Shown: positions 1 through 9,527, counted from the first letter of the stretch. The stretch is DNA of 64,000 bases from CAVSWT01 sp963777515 (GCA_963777515.1 CAVZQU010000004.1:62001-126000); one strand, 5' to 3'. The notes: a model not told the origin generated them from the letters alone. A program made the numbers and translations.

Positions 1-1
1 C

Positions 2-487
2 GGTGATTTAACCGTTCAGCAAAATTTAACTACAGTTGTTCAGATAATTGAACATGATTTTAGAAAGATCGGATACTGCGCAGATTGGGAAAATATTCCT
101 GATCCAACTAAGTCAATTATATATGCAGATGCGCATAGAATAAAATTTTTAACAGATGAAAATAATGATAAAACTGTAGATATAATGGACTACTATATTG
201 GCCCTCCAAGTGAATTAAATGATACTCCAAACCCAAGAGATAGATTTTTATATAGATTATTGAATAACGAATCCCCCGTATCTGCTAATATGGGAGTTAC
301 ACAATTTGATTTAAAATATTATGATGTTTTTAATAATGAAATCCCTTCTCCCGTGACAGTTCCCGGAGAGATTCATACTATCCAAATAAATATAACAGTT
401 GAAGATCCTGCTGCATATGATGAGAAATATAATACGGTTTTTTGGCGGCAAATTAGATTAGCCGCAAGAAATCTACGCAACAGGTAA
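2..487 (+). CDS. PilW-like pilin-family protein, 5' truncated by window
   Basis: The reading frame is open from base 2 and ends at 485-487; the start lies before the window. The visible stretch runs from DLTVQQNLTTVVQIIEHDF through RKIGY and a segment rich in Asp/Asn (around bases 150-190). It parallels the protein at 2328-2876, which has LMQNAKTLAEMLSYDLRKIGY followed by an ADIDTNGVDDV stretch. This layout (N-terminal helix, then a DLRKIGY-type motif, then a beta-rich domain) is that of PilW-like minor pilins. It is followed 12 bases later by a PilX-like gene, so it is the middle member of the first of two pilin-like cassettes. The assignment rests on this paralogy and layout; the N-terminal membrane helix is not visible. 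Confidence 0.6.
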   Translation, partial: GDLTVQQNLTTVVQIIEHDFRKIGYCADWENIPDPTKSIIYADAHRIKFLTDENNDKTVDIMDYYIGPPSELNDTPNPRDRFLYRLLNNESPVSANMGVTQFDLKYYDVFNNEIPSPVTVPGEIHTIQINITVEDPAAYDEKYNTVFWRQIRLAARNLRNR

Positions 488-499
488 GGAGATAAAATA

Positions 500-1705
500 A
501 TGGCAGGTAAAGGTGTACTATTTTTACTTTTAGGATTTAGCATTGTTTTTTTAGTTAAAGGAACAAACTACGGCAATATTTCAAACCGTGCTGTTGATAA
601 TATGAGTGATTATTATAAGGCAACAGTAGCTCATAACATTGCAGTTAGTGGTGCAAACATGGCAGCTAATCAATTATTTTTTGACCCGACATGGAAAACC
701 GGATTTACAAATAAGAGTTATTCGGGGGGTAAGATTGATGTTGAAGTAAGAACAATGGATGCTTACAGAAATATTAAAATGGTTTCTGCAAGAGGAACTT
801 ATGAAGGTTATTCTAAAACAGTTGAAGTTATTTTAAAGCCCAGTAAATTTTCTAAGTTTGCATATTATTCACGCGTTGAACCCTCTAATATCTGGTGGAT
901 TTCAAAGGATACCGTTTGGGGACCATTTCATACAAACGGAAGTTTAAGAGTTTCGGAAAGGCCTGTCTTTTTTGGTAAAGTTAGCTACCGATATGATTTA
1001 ATTAAATATCAATATTCATGGAATGATCCAAAGTTTTACGGCGGACTTGAATCAGGCGTTAATCTTCCAATGCCCGCTGACGGTATTGATCAGCTTGCTG
1101 ATGCAGCTTATGCAGGCGGACTTGTTTTTTTAGGAAAAGATACTGTTTATATGAAATTTGAAAATAAAACACTCAAATATAAATTTCATTACAATCAAAC
1201 CTGGCAGGAAGAAGATTTAACAAAAGAAGCAGAAAATGGAGTTATCTTTGCTAAAGATGCTGTCATTAGACTTCAAGGCACTGTAGAAGGTCAATATTCT
1301 GTAGCAACTTCAAAGTCAATTTATATCGATGATGATATTGTTTACAAAACTGACCCCAGAGATGATGCTTCTTCAAAAGATTTATTAGGAATACTTGCAT
1401 ATAAAGATGTAATAGTTACTGATAATGAAGCTAACCGTCATGATGTAAGAATAGATGGTTCTATTTATTGTCAAACCGGAGGTTTTGGGGCGGAAAAATA
1501 TGATACCAGGCCAGTAAGCGGCGAAATTCAATTATTAGGTGGAGTAATCCAAGATACTAGGGCCGCAGTAGGTACTTTCAGCGGCGGCAGCACAATTACG
1601 CATGGTTTCAGTAAAAGATACCGCTATGATGAAAGACTTATGTTAAGTTCTCCACCATTTTATCCAGGGACCGGAGAGTTTGAAATTGTTTCCTGGTTGG
1701 AATAG
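500..1705 (+). CDS. PilX-like pilus assembly protein
   Basis: 401 aa, ATG preceded by AAGGAG. Residues about 4-20 form one hydrophobic helix (GVLFLLLGFSIVFLVKG) followed by an amphipathic stretch with AHNIAVSGANMAANQ, typical of PilX-type proteins in which the N-terminal helix anchors an extended domain. The middle and C-terminal parts are beta-rich, with turn motifs such as GPFHTNGSLRVS and QLLGGVIQDTRAAVG, resembling the beta-helical or polymer-forming tails of related Bacteroidota proteins. No Gly-Phe-Thr-Leu-Ile-Glu type cleavage motif is present. It is paralogous in position and N-terminal layout to the broken gene at 2878-3894. Probably a minor pilin-like component of a type IV pilus or type II secretion-like machine; the exact role is unknown. 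Confidence 0.55.
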   Translation: MAGKGVLFLLLGFSIVFLVKGTNYGNISNRAVDNMSDYYKATVAHNIAVSGANMAANQLFFDPTWKTGFTNKSYSGGKIDVEVRTMDAYRNIKMVSARGTYEGYSKTVEVILKPSKFSKFAYYSRVEPSNIWWISKDTVWGPFHTNGSLRVSERPVFFGKVSYRYDLIKYQYSWNDPKFYGGLESGVNLPMPADGIDQLADAAYAGGLVFLGKDTVYMKFENKTLKYKFHYNQTWQEEDLTKEAENGVIFAKDAVIRLQGTVEGQYSVATSKSIYIDDDIVYKTDPRDDASSKDLLGILAYKDVIVTDNEANRHDVRIDGSIYCQTGGFGAEKYDTRPVSGEIQLLGGVIQDTRAAVGTFSGGSTITHGFSKRYRYDERLMLSSPPFYPGTGEFEIVSWLE

Positions 1706-1832
1706 TAGTAATTACTCGTAAGTGTAATAATTGCTAAAGGTTATGACAAATTTTTATTATAATCAAACTATTGCTCAGGGTATAATTTTTGATCTAAATA
1801 TGAACCCATTCTGATTAAATGAGAGGATTAAA

Positions 1833-2318
1833 ATGAATAATATTCAGTCTATGTTGTCGATCGGTTCCATACTGTTGCTCTCTCTAGCTTCTCTTAATTT
1901 CAACTCCAGTGTATTGCAGAGTTCAACTGTTGATACCGAAAACTCCGTTGTATTAACTGCTTTTTCTCTTGCAGATGATATGCTGGAAATAATAAAGCAG
2001 AAATCTTTTGATGCTGCAACGGTTGACTTTCCCACGACAAATCCGCTGGATCTCACTCCTCCAAGTGGGCTTGGTCATAATCAATATGAAACCTTTGAAA
2101 CCTTCAATGATATTGACGATTTTAACGGTTATACAAGATACATAACAGCACCGCATGCTGAAGATTATTTTGTGTCATGTAAAGTCCAGTATGTTGATCA
2201 GGATAATCCAGATAAAGCCGTTAATTATCAAACATTTTATAAAAGAGCAACAATAACTGTTACTAGTCCGTATCTTCATACCCCTGTACAAGTATCATAT
2301 ATATTTACATTAAAGTAA
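1833..2318 (+). CDS. PilV-like pilin-family protein
   Basis: 161 aa, ATG with a GAGAGG ribosome-binding site. The N-terminus has a hydrophobic segment (MLSIGSILLLSLASL) followed by SLADDMLEIIKQKSFDAAT, which resembles the helix of PilV-like minor pilins that precedes a small beta domain. The C-terminal half contains alternating beta-strands (YFVSCKVQYVDQ, RATITVTSPY) as expected for a pilin head. It starts the second cassette (PilV-PilW-PilX-like order) and is separated by 127 bases from the previous gene and 9 bases from the next. The processing motif of classical prepilins is absent, so export and maturation may differ. The call is inferred from layout and neighbours. Confidence 0.5.
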   Translation: MNNIQSMLSIGSILLLSLASLNFNSSVLQSSTVDTENSVVLTAFSLADDMLEIIKQKSFDAATVDFPTTNPLDLTPPSGLGHNQYETFETFNDIDDFNGYTRYITAPHAEDYFVSCKVQYVDQDNPDKAVNYQTFYKRATITVTSPYLHTPVQVSYIFTLK

Positions 2319-2327
2319 AGAACAAAA

Positions 2328-2876
2328 ATGAATGTATTATTAGATATTTTGGGAGCTACAATAATTGGTGGAATAGTGTTTACTCTATTCCTGAATTTAA
2401 ATATGTATTCATCTCAAGCTAGATATTCTTCAAACACAGAATTACAATTAATGCAAAATGCTAAGACATTAGCAGAAATGTTAAGTTATGATTTAAGAAA
2501 AATCGGTTATAAACACAAAGGTGAGTCTTTAATTACAACTCAAAGTAAAAGAATAAGTTTTTATGCGGATATTGATACAAACGGTGTTGACGATGTAGTT
2601 GGCTACGCTTTAAGCAGCGCATCAGAAGTTCCCCAAACTTCTAATCCTAATGATAAGATTCTTATGAGGGTAGTTAATGGCGATACAGCTAAAGGGCCAT
2701 CATTAGGCATAACCGATTTAAGATTTAATTATTTAAATGAAAAACAAAAACCAACAGCGGCACTAGATAGTATAAAATATATTAAAGCTGAAATATGGGT
2801 CCAATCTCCTGAGCCGGTAAATGACAAATATATTTTTACCTATTGGGAAATGACAATAAATCCAAGGAACTTATAA
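2328..2876 (+). CDS. PilW-like pilin-family protein
   Basis: 182 aa. A hydrophobic N-terminal helix (ILGATIIGGIVFTLFLNLNMY) is followed by LMQNAKTLAEMLSYDLRKIGY and a short Asp-rich loop (ADIDTNGVDD), the usual arrangement of PilW-like proteins. The tail ends in TYWEMTINPRNL, matching the tail of the first-cassette paralogue (RQIRLAARNLRNR). It begins 9 bases after the PilV-like gene, and its stop is followed by a single base before the start of the PilX-like gene, so the three are almost certainly co-transcribed and translationally coupled. No Glu5 or GFTLIE leader is seen. Confidence 0.55.
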   Translation: MNVLLDILGATIIGGIVFTLFLNLNMYSSQARYSSNTELQLMQNAKTLAEMLSYDLRKIGYKHKGESLITTQSKRISFYADIDTNGVDDVVGYALSSASEVPQTSNPNDKILMRVVNGDTAKGPSLGITDLRFNYLNEKQKPTAALDSIKYIKAEIWVQSPEPVNDKYIFTYWEMTINPRNL

Positions 2877-2877
2877 T

Positions 2878-3894
2878 ATGGGAAAAGCATCAATTATACT
2901 AGCCATAGGCGTTACGGTCTTAATTAGTTTCCTAGTTATGGACTTAAATGCCAATAATAACGAGGGAATTCAATCAACAATAGATTTATATGATAATACC
3001 AAAGCCCGGTTGATTGCTAATTCCGGAGTAGAAATTTATCTTGAAAAACTAAGAAGAGATAAAAATCTACATGGGTATTTTCCTCGAAATCAATTAGCCA
3101 GCGGAACTTATAGTGTGAACATTTATGGGCCGGATAGTGCAATGAAAATAATTTCATCTGCAACTTTTGATGGAATTACACATACTGCAAAAGTGACCGC
3201 AAAGAGAACCCAGATTAAAATGCCTAGCATTAAATGCTGCAATATACGTAACTTCAGACAATATATGATTTGAATTTAAATGGTAATATGTCAATTAGTG
3301 GCAATGATACCAATATTGATGGTTCTCCCGGTGTGGAAGCTCCCTTTCCGGGTGTTGCGGTTGACATTCCCGTCGGATAGTGCAGATTTTATAAATAATG
3401 TAAAGCGATAAAATGTATGGAAGCATTACCGATGGAGTCGGAGGAAATCCAAGTGTTGCATTGTTAATGATACTAGAGATTGGACTGAATTAGCAAAAGA
3501 TTTTATTTTTGCTTCGGACATAAATTTAGCTACAGGCACATATGGGGATGGTACGTCATTGGGAACATATGACTCTCCAAAAATTACCGTTGTAAATGGC
3601 GATGTTCAATTAATCGGTATGCTTATGGTTATGGAATATTAATCGTAAACGGTAATTTAACCATGAGCGGTAATTTTACTTTTTACGGAATTGTAATTGC
3701 ATACGGTGAGTCTAAACTGGTAACAAAAACAGTTGGTAATGCTGGTGTATATGGCGGGGACAGTTTTCGTTGGTAAAAGTGTTGACATTCAAGCAACAGG
3801 AAACGCGAAGTTTTACTATAGTTCTCAGGCATTAAAAAATGCACAGGCAAAATTAAAATCTTCCAGGTTTGCTATTGAAGACTGGTGGGAGTAA
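2878..3894 (+). CDS. PilX-like pilus assembly protein (frameshifted)
   Basis: The first frame covers 2878-3273, starting with a hydrophobic helix (ASIILAIGVTVLISFLVMD), then DNTKARLIANSGVEIYLEKL as in PilX-type proteins. After about 3240 coding continues in other frames, giving LNGNMSISGNDTNIDGSPG, then DWTELAKDFIFASDINLATG, then GILIVNGNLTMSGNFTFYG, then VGKSVDIQATGNAKFYYSSQ, and closing with FAIEDWWE and a stop at 3892-3894. The strongly patterned NGN/SGN turns suggest a beta-helical tail. At least four frameshifts (near 3240, 3370-3465, 3615 and 3760) break it. It would be about 335 aa if repaired. A hairpin terminator follows. Confidence 0.5.
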
Positions 3895-3934
3895 TTCAGT
3901 TATTTATAGAAGAAATAATTTAGAGTTAATTCAT

Positions 3935-3970
3935 AAGCCTAATTTCTTTAAGAAATTGGGCTTATTTTTT
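3935..3970 (+). terminator. Rho-independent terminator after the pilin-like operon
   Basis: A 12-bp stem (arms AAGCCTAATTTC at 3935-3946 and GAAATTGGGCTT at 3952-3963, one G-T wobble) with a 5-base loop is followed by ATTTTTT. It lies 40 bases after the last stop of the pilin-like cluster. Close relatives of this hairpin occur near 15354 and 45695. Confidence 0.8.
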
Positions 3971-4143
3971 GTAAAAACTCTTGTTGTTAGCCTTTTCTTT
4001 TGTTATCTAACTCATTCTTACCATTATATTCTCTCTTTTATAAAAATTAATTACTTATTTTTGTAATTAATAATCTCTTTACTTGAAAATAAATCCACAA
4101 TCATTATTTTCTTAATTCCAATCAAATTAGGAGAAAATAAATT

Positions 4144-5235
4144 ATGACTGAATTTTTATCCACTGTTTATTTTGGAAATACCGTAACTACGTACATAACC
4201 GCTATTGCAGTATTTGTAATATCAGTAATAGTAATTCATATCTTTAAGAAAATAGTTTTAAATAAGCTGCAAAAATGGTCTGAAAAAACTAAAACCACTA
4301 TAGATGATTTCATTGTTAGTGGGATTGAAAAAACAGTTATTCCTTTGCTTTATTTTGGGGCGCTTGTTCTATCAGTAAAAACCTTAATTCTTCCGGCTAA
4401 CATTGAAAGGATAATTGAAATAGCAACTGTTATTATTGTTACTTTTTTTATTCTTCGAGCTATAACTGCACTTTTAGGCTATAGTCTTAATGAATATCTA
4501 AGAAGAAAAGCCGGCGACGATATTAATTTTGAAAATAGACGAAAACAAATTAGGGGAATACTTACCATTGTTAATGTGCTGATTTGGGTAGTGGGTTTAG
4601 TCTTTGTGCTTGACAACCTTGGATTTAAAGTATCTGCTGCCTTAACTGGATTAGGTATTGGAGGAGTTGCAATTGCTCTTGCTGCTCAAACAATCCTTGG
4701 TGATCTTTTCAGCTATTTCGTAATTTTCTTTGATAGGCCTTTTGAGATAGGCGATTTTTTAGTAGTAGGCGATAAAGTTGGAAATGTTGAATATATCGGA
4801 ATTAAATCAACCAGAATAAGAAGCTTAAGCGGTGAACAGTTAGTCTTTTCGAATACCGACTTAGTAAATTCCAGAATTCATAATTATAAAAAAATGGAAC
4901 GTAGAAGAGTAGTTTTTAAATTGGGAGTAATTTATCAAACCACTGCGCAGCAGCTTGCCGAAATTCCGACTATTGTAAAAAGTATTATTCAAGAGCAAGC
5001 AGAAGTAACATTTGATAGAGGGCATTTTTCAACCTTCGGAGACTTTAGTCTAAATTTTGAATTTGTATATTACATCCAAAGTTCAGACTATATCAAATAT
5101 ATGGATACACAGCAGGCAATAAATTTAAAGGTTTATCAAGAGTTTGAATCGCGGGGAATTGAGTTTGCTTATCCAACCCAAACTTTGTTTTTAAATAAAG
5201 AAGATAGCAATGTTCAATCAGAAGTAGTTAAATAA
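4144..5235 (+). CDS. Small-conductance mechanosensitive channel (MscS family)
   Basis: 363 aa, ATG with AGGAG upstream. Four or five hydrophobic segments lie in residues 1-190. The pore helix and start of the beta domain are recognisable in GLGIGGVAIALAAQTILGDL, followed by FSYFVIFFDRPFEIGDFLVV and GNVEYIGIKSTRIRSLSGEQ, the signature MscS core. A C-terminal alpha/beta domain (residues about 260-345) completes the usual form. The channel sits in the inner membrane and opens under membrane tension to release solutes during hypo-osmotic shock. It is slightly longer than E. coli MscS (286 aa) because of extra N-terminal helices. It is probably monocistronic or weakly linked to the cupin gene 60 bases on. 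Confidence 0.9.
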   Translation: MTEFLSTVYFGNTVTTYITAIAVFVISVIVIHIFKKIVLNKLQKWSEKTKTTIDDFIVSGIEKTVIPLLYFGALVLSVKTLILPANIERIIEIATVIIVTFFILRAITALLGYSLNEYLRRKAGDDINFENRRKQIRGILTIVNVLIWVVGLVFVLDNLGFKVSAALTGLGIGGVAIALAAQTILGDLFSYFVIFFDRPFEIGDFLVVGDKVGNVEYIGIKSTRIRSLSGEQLVFSNTDLVNSRIHNYKKMERRRVVFKLGVIYQTTAQQLAEIPTIVKSIIQEQAEVTFDRGHFSTFGDFSLNFEFVYYIQSSDYIKYMDTQQAINLKVYQEFESRGIEFAYPTQTLFLNKEDSNVQSEVVK

Positions 5236-5295
5236 TTTCATATTGGCTAATGACCCAATTTTTTCAAATTTTTTAATATTTTATATAGGGAAAGA

Positions 5296-5661
5296 ATGGA
5301 ATACAAAACGATAAGCTTCAAAAAGAAGCTTGGAAAATTCAATGAGCATTGGTCGCCAAAAGTAATTGCTGAAATGAATGACTATCAATTTAAGCTTGCA
5401 AAACTCAAAGGTAATTTTGTTTGGCACAAGCATGACGAAACAGATGAGGTTTTTATTGTTATTGATGGTGAAATGGAAATTGAATTTAGAGACGGCAAAG
5501 TAAAATTAAAAAGCGGAGAGATGTTTGTTGTGCCCAAAAATATCGAACATAAGCCTTATGCTGAAAAAGAATGTCATTTGCTTTTAGTTGAACCGCGAGG
5601 TGTTGTAAATACCGGTGACATTGAAAATATTCTTACTGCAAAAAATGATGTTTGGATTTAA
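5296..5661 (+). CDS. Cupin-domain protein
   Basis: 121 aa. A single cupin fold covers nearly the whole protein: motif 1 is WHKHDETDEVFIVIDGEMEI (His, His, Glu ligands plus the usual Gly), and motif 2 is GEMFVVPKNIEHKPYAEKE, giving the fourth His. Metal-binding small cupins of this type act as isomerases, dioxygenases or sugar-binding proteins; the substrate cannot be deduced here. The conserved ligands suggest a functional metal site. A bidirectional terminator follows directly. Confidence 0.85.
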   Translation: MEYKTISFKKKLGKFNEHWSPKVIAEMNDYQFKLAKLKGNFVWHKHDETDEVFIVIDGEMEIEFRDGKVKLKSGEMFVVPKNIEHKPYAEKECHLLLVEPRGVVNTGDIENILTAKNDVWI

Positions 5662-5667
5662 ATTAAA

Positions 5668-5700
5668 AATGCCGGATTTAATTTTAATCCGGCATTAAAA
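5668..5700. terminator. Bidirectional terminator hairpin
   Basis: A perfect 11-bp stem (AATGCCGGATT at 5668-5678 and AATCCGGCATT at 5686-5696) sits between the convergent cupin and M3-peptidase genes, with A/T runs on both sides, so it can end transcription in both directions. Confidence 0.75.
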
Positions 5701-5724
5701 TAAATTAATTAGACTAAAAGATTA

Positions 5725-7596
5725 TTACTTATTCATTATTGCTTCCATCTCATCCATCACTTCATTCATTTTCTTAATTGTTAAATCAAATGCTTCTGAA
5801 GATAACGGATCAATCCCCGCTTTTTTGATTAAGTTCAAAGGATAATCGGAACTACCACCTTTAAGTATATTATAATATTTATCAACTGCCGGCTGCCCTT
5901 CATCCGTAATTTTCTGGGCAAATGCTGTAGCGTAAATCAAAGATGTAGCGTATTGATAAACATAAAAATTATAATAGAAGTGAGGGATATATTCCCATTC
6001 ATATTTTATATAATCATCAACTTTACAGATACCTTTATCGTTTCCATAATATTTTTTTACAATATCATAATAAATATTACTCATAATTTCGCCATTAAGA
6101 GGTTCATTGTTTTCTATTCTTTTATGAATATCTAATTCAAATTCCGCAAACGAAGTCTGCCTGAAAATAGTTTGTCTTAAAAGTTCAAGATAGCTGCCTA
6201 ACAAATACAGCTTTTCCTCTTTCGATTGAACATGATTTACCATATAATTATTTAGTAAGGTTTCATTACATGTAGAAGCAATTTCAGCTACAAAAATCGG
6301 GTAATCTGAATTTTGAAATAATTGAGTTTTATTTGAATAATATGAGTGCATTGTATGCCCGAGCTCATGAGCTAAAGTTGAAACTGACTCCCAATCGTCA
6401 TTCCAATTCATTAAAATATAAGGATGAACATCGTATGATCTCCCGGTTGAATATGCCCCGGCACGCTTTCCTGTTGTAGGCATATAATCAATCCATCGGT
6501 CGTTAAAAGCTTTTTGCAAGGTTGCTTCGTAATCTTTTCCTAAAGGCTTTAATGCATCCAGTATTATCTTTTGCCCTTCATCTATAGTGAAGCTCATATC
6601 AACTTTTTTTACCAAAGGAGTATATAGGTCATAATAATGGAGTGTATCAACGCCAAGCATTTTTTTCTTCAATTTTAGAAAGCGGTAAAGAGTTGGTAAA
6701 TTTTTATTTATTTGTGTAATCAAATTTTCGTAAACAGAGGTCGGGACATTAAAATTATCCAACGCTGCTTCGACCGAGCTTTTATAATTTTTATCCTTAG
6801 CATATACCCAATCTGCTCTAACTTTTCCGGCAAGATTTAATCCGATAGTATTTTTAAACTTTCCATAGTTATTAAAAAAAGCATCAAATATTTTTGCACG
6901 GTCTTTTCTATTCTTTACGCTTCTATATTTCGTATAGCTTGCACTGCTTAAGTCAACTTCTTTGCCTTCGGACAAGGTAACTTTTGCAAAAGGCATTTCA
7001 GCATTGTTAAAAGTGCCGAATACATTTTGCATCGTCCCGGTTACCTGGTTAAAGCTTGCAAGAATTTTTTCTTCCGAAGCATTTAAAGTATGGCTGCGAA
7101 GCCGCTGGATATTCTCAATAACTACAGAATAATTTTTTAGGTCAGGCTGGTCTTTATAGAATTGTTTTATCTTTTCTGGGTCTATCTTTAGAATTTCGGG
7201 GTTCATAAAAGAAGAAACTTCCGAAAATTTTGTTTCTAAAGAAGAAGCTATCTGGAATAAAGAATCATTGCTGCTGATATTAAGATTTTGATCTCTTGAA
7301 TCATTTGCGTATTCATAAACTCTTGAAAGCTCTTTATAGGTGTTGAAATAAGTTTTCAAAGTGTATAAAAGATTTGAAGCGTTTTCATCAAGCTTGCCTT
7401 TGTACTTAGCAATGTCGTTTATTTTACTTTCGGTTTCATCTTTTGCTTTGCCCCAATCTGCTTTTGAAGCGTAAAGCTCCATTAAATTCCACTTATACTT
7501 CTGATCAACATCTTTTCTATCAAGATTTTGCGAAAATCCCCGAAACTGTATAAATAAGAGCGAGACGAATAGAATGGTGAAAATACTTTTAAACAT
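5725..7596 (-). CDS. pepF: Oligoendopeptidase F-like M3 metallopeptidase, exported
   Basis: 623 aa. The N-terminus is a signal peptide (MFKSIFTILFVSLLFIQFRGFSQ), so the enzyme should be periplasmic, unlike cytosolic PepF. The catalytic zinc motif is in VSTLAHELGHTMHSYYS (HExxH), with the third ligand in the downstream VAEIASTCNE segment. The N-terminal helical region and the C-terminal RQTSFAEFELDIHKRIENNE and YATSLIYATAFAQKI stretches fit the M3B family at usual length (about 600 aa). It hydrolyses short peptides. The gene is read whole without frameshift. The nearest gene upstream is divergent (7822), so its promoter lies in 7597-7821. Confidence 0.9.
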   Translation of the reverse strand: MFKSIFTILFVSLLFIQFRGFSQNLDRKDVDQKYKWNLMELYASKADWGKAKDETESKINDIAKYKGKLDENASNLLYTLKTYFNTYKELSRVYEYANDSRDQNLNISSNDSLFQIASSLETKFSEVSSFMNPEILKIDPEKIKQFYKDQPDLKNYSVVIENIQRLRSHTLNASEEKILASFNQVTGTMQNVFGTFNNAEMPFAKVTLSEGKEVDLSSASYTKYRSVKNRKDRAKIFDAFFNNYGKFKNTIGLNLAGKVRADWVYAKDKNYKSSVEAALDNFNVPTSVYENLITQINKNLPTLYRFLKLKKKMLGVDTLHYYDLYTPLVKKVDMSFTIDEGQKIILDALKPLGKDYEATLQKAFNDRWIDYMPTTGKRAGAYSTGRSYDVHPYILMNWNDDWESVSTLAHELGHTMHSYYSNKTQLFQNSDYPIFVAEIASTCNETLLNNYMVNHVQSKEEKLYLLGSYLELLRQTIFRQTSFAEFELDIHKRIENNEPLNGEIMSNIYYDIVKKYYGNDKGICKVDDYIKYEWEYIPHFYYNFYVYQYATSLIYATAFAQKITDEGQPAVDKYYNILKGGSSDYPLNLIKKAGIDPLSSEAFDLTIKKMNEVMDEMEAIMNK

Positions 7597-7821
7597 AAAG
7601 TCCTCTAAAATTAAAGTTTTAAATAATTATTGATTAAAATTAAATAAAACAGTACTTAAGTTCTATTGTAAAAATGAAATATTGTTTCAATCAATTCCAA
7701 TTAAAATTATAATTTATTATTAGTTAGTCGACTTAAAAAATTCTAATATTCTACCTTACTTTTATAAATCGCGTTCACTAACTTCAAATAATCCTGATTA
7801 TTAAAAGCTAAAAGATATTTT

Positions 7822-8399
7822 ATGAATAAAATATTTACAATTTTTTATCTCTTTCTGTTTATTAAGCCGTTAATAGCGATACAAAATAGTTTGGTACTGG
7901 ATACCATCAGTTGTAATTCTTCTGAAAACAGGCAGTTTGATTTTTGGATAGGAGATTGGGACATCCAGCAAAAAATTCTTAACATAGATGGAACCTGGCT
8001 TGAAACGAAAGCTCATACTTCTGTAAGATCAATTTTAAATGGCTGCGCATTAGAAGAACATTGGGAAGGAGATGTAAAATTTTTTTGGAGCGGTATGCAA
8101 AATATTAAGCACATGAAGGGATTCAGCATTAGATGTTTTAATCCTAAGGAAAAGAAATGGATTATTCATTGGCTTGATAATAATAGTCTGAATATGGGTA
8201 CTGGAGTCTCCGGAAATTTTAAAAATGGTAAAGGTGAATTTTTTAGTGAATCCAATAATGCTAATGGAAATAATATAACAAGGATTATATTTTCGAACAT
8301 CACTGAAAATTCAGTTCACTGGGATTTGGCATTTTCAAAGGATGATGGAAAAATTGGACAACGATATGGATAATGGAAATGAAAAGGCATGAAGAATAA
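7822..8399 (+). CDS. DUF1579-like exported protein (probable 3' frameshift)
   Basis: A signal peptide (MNKIFTIFYLFLFIKPLIA) is followed by a small beta-barrel-like domain starting FDFWIGDWDIQQKI and ending SVHWDLAFSKDDGK, typical of DUF1579 relatives (about 190 aa). In the original frame the protein ends abruptly at 8373. In the next frame the sequence continues DGK-WTTIWIMEMKRHEE to a stop at 8397-8399, the closing pattern expected for this family. A one-base loss near 8350-8354 (AAAAATTGG) explains it. Function unknown; possibly ligand binding in the periplasm. Confidence 0.6.
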
Positions 8400-8462
8400 T
8401 TTTTAGAGTTTGATGACAATTTTCCGGTAGCATAATTTTTAAATCTTCTTAATTTAGCACAC

Positions 8463-9527
8463 ATGAAAACAAATGATTTGCCAAAAGTAAATGTTATGTA
8501 TAACGCTCTTCTTCAAAGAGATGCTGCATACGAAGGTTTATTTTTTGTCGGTGTAAAAACAACCGGGGTCTTTTGCCGTCCGGTTTGCCCGGCAAGAAAA
8601 CCTAAATTAGAAAACGTTGAATTTTTTAGAAGCATAAATCAAGCTGTTAAAGCAGGCTATAAACCATGCAAACGGTGCAGGCCGCTAGAATTAAAGGGGG
8701 CTACTCCGGATTGGATAAAAAATATATTATCGGAAGTAGAAAATGATCCGGGCAAAAGGTGGAAGGATTATGAAATAAGAAAAATGGGGATAGAACCAAA
8801 TAAAGTAAGGCGCTGGTTCAAAAATAATTATAATATGACTTTTCACGAATATACAAGATATAGGAGATTGGGAATGGCAATCGGAAATATTAGAGAGGGT
8901 GAAAACATAATTCAAACTGCATTTAATTCCGGCTTTGAATCTTTAAGTGGTTTTAATGATGCAGTAAAAAAATTAACCGGTAATTCACCATCAAAAGCAA
9001 AAGACTCAATAATAGTAATTGCAACAAGACTTCTAACACCTTTAGGACCAATGATAGCAATGGCTTCTGAAAATGGAGTTTGCCTTTTAGAATTTGTTGA
9101 GCGCAAAATGCTTGAAACCCAAATAAAAAGACTGATTAAATATTTGAATTGTGTTATAGTGCCTGGCTTTAATGAACATTTAAAAAATCTAAAGAAACAA
9201 CTTGATGAATATTTTTCTGGAAAACGAATGGATTTTGATGTTCCCTTGGACTTACCCGGAACAAAATTTCAGTTAAGTGTTTGGAATGAACTGCAAAAGC
9301 TGCCTTACGGTAAAACAACTTCTTATGAAAGCATTGCAAAACAAATTGAAAATAAAAATGCGGTTCGGGCAGTTGCTACAGCAAATGGTGATAACAGGCT
9401 TGCGATAGTTATTCCCTGTCACAGAGTAATTGGTAAAGATGGAAAGCTAAGGGGATACGGTGGTGGCTTGTGGCGGAAAAAATGGCTGTTGGATTTCGAA
9501 CAAAGAACGCAATCTTTATTTAATTAA
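8463..9527 (+). CDS. ada: Ada: bifunctional DNA-alkylation repair protein / transcriptional activator
   Basis: 354 aa, the same length as E. coli Ada. Zinc and acceptor cysteines fall at C38, C42, C69 and C72 (FCRPVCPARKP and YKPCKRCRP), exactly as in E. coli. An AraC-type helix-turn-helix covers about residues 90-175 (IQTAFNSGFESLSGFNDAVK). The C-terminal O6-methylguanine methyltransferase domain carries the active-site motif IPCHRVIG, with Cys near 319. Methylation of the N-terminal cysteine by methylphosphotriesters turns it into an activator. No alkA or alkB lies next to it, so it may mainly control itself. The gene is intact. Confidence 0.95.
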   Translation: MKTNDLPKVNVMYNALLQRDAAYEGLFFVGVKTTGVFCRPVCPARKPKLENVEFFRSINQAVKAGYKPCKRCRPLELKGATPDWIKNILSEVENDPGKRWKDYEIRKMGIEPNKVRRWFKNNYNMTFHEYTRYRRLGMAIGNIREGENIIQTAFNSGFESLSGFNDAVKKLTGNSPSKAKDSIIVIATRLLTPLGPMIAMASENGVCLLEFVERKMLETQIKRLIKYLNCVIVPGFNEHLKNLKKQLDEYFSGKRMDFDVPLDLPGTKFQLSVWNELQKLPYGKTTSYESIAKQIENKNAVRAVATANGDNRLAIVIPCHRVIGKDGKLRGYGGGLWRKKWLLDFEQRTQSLFN

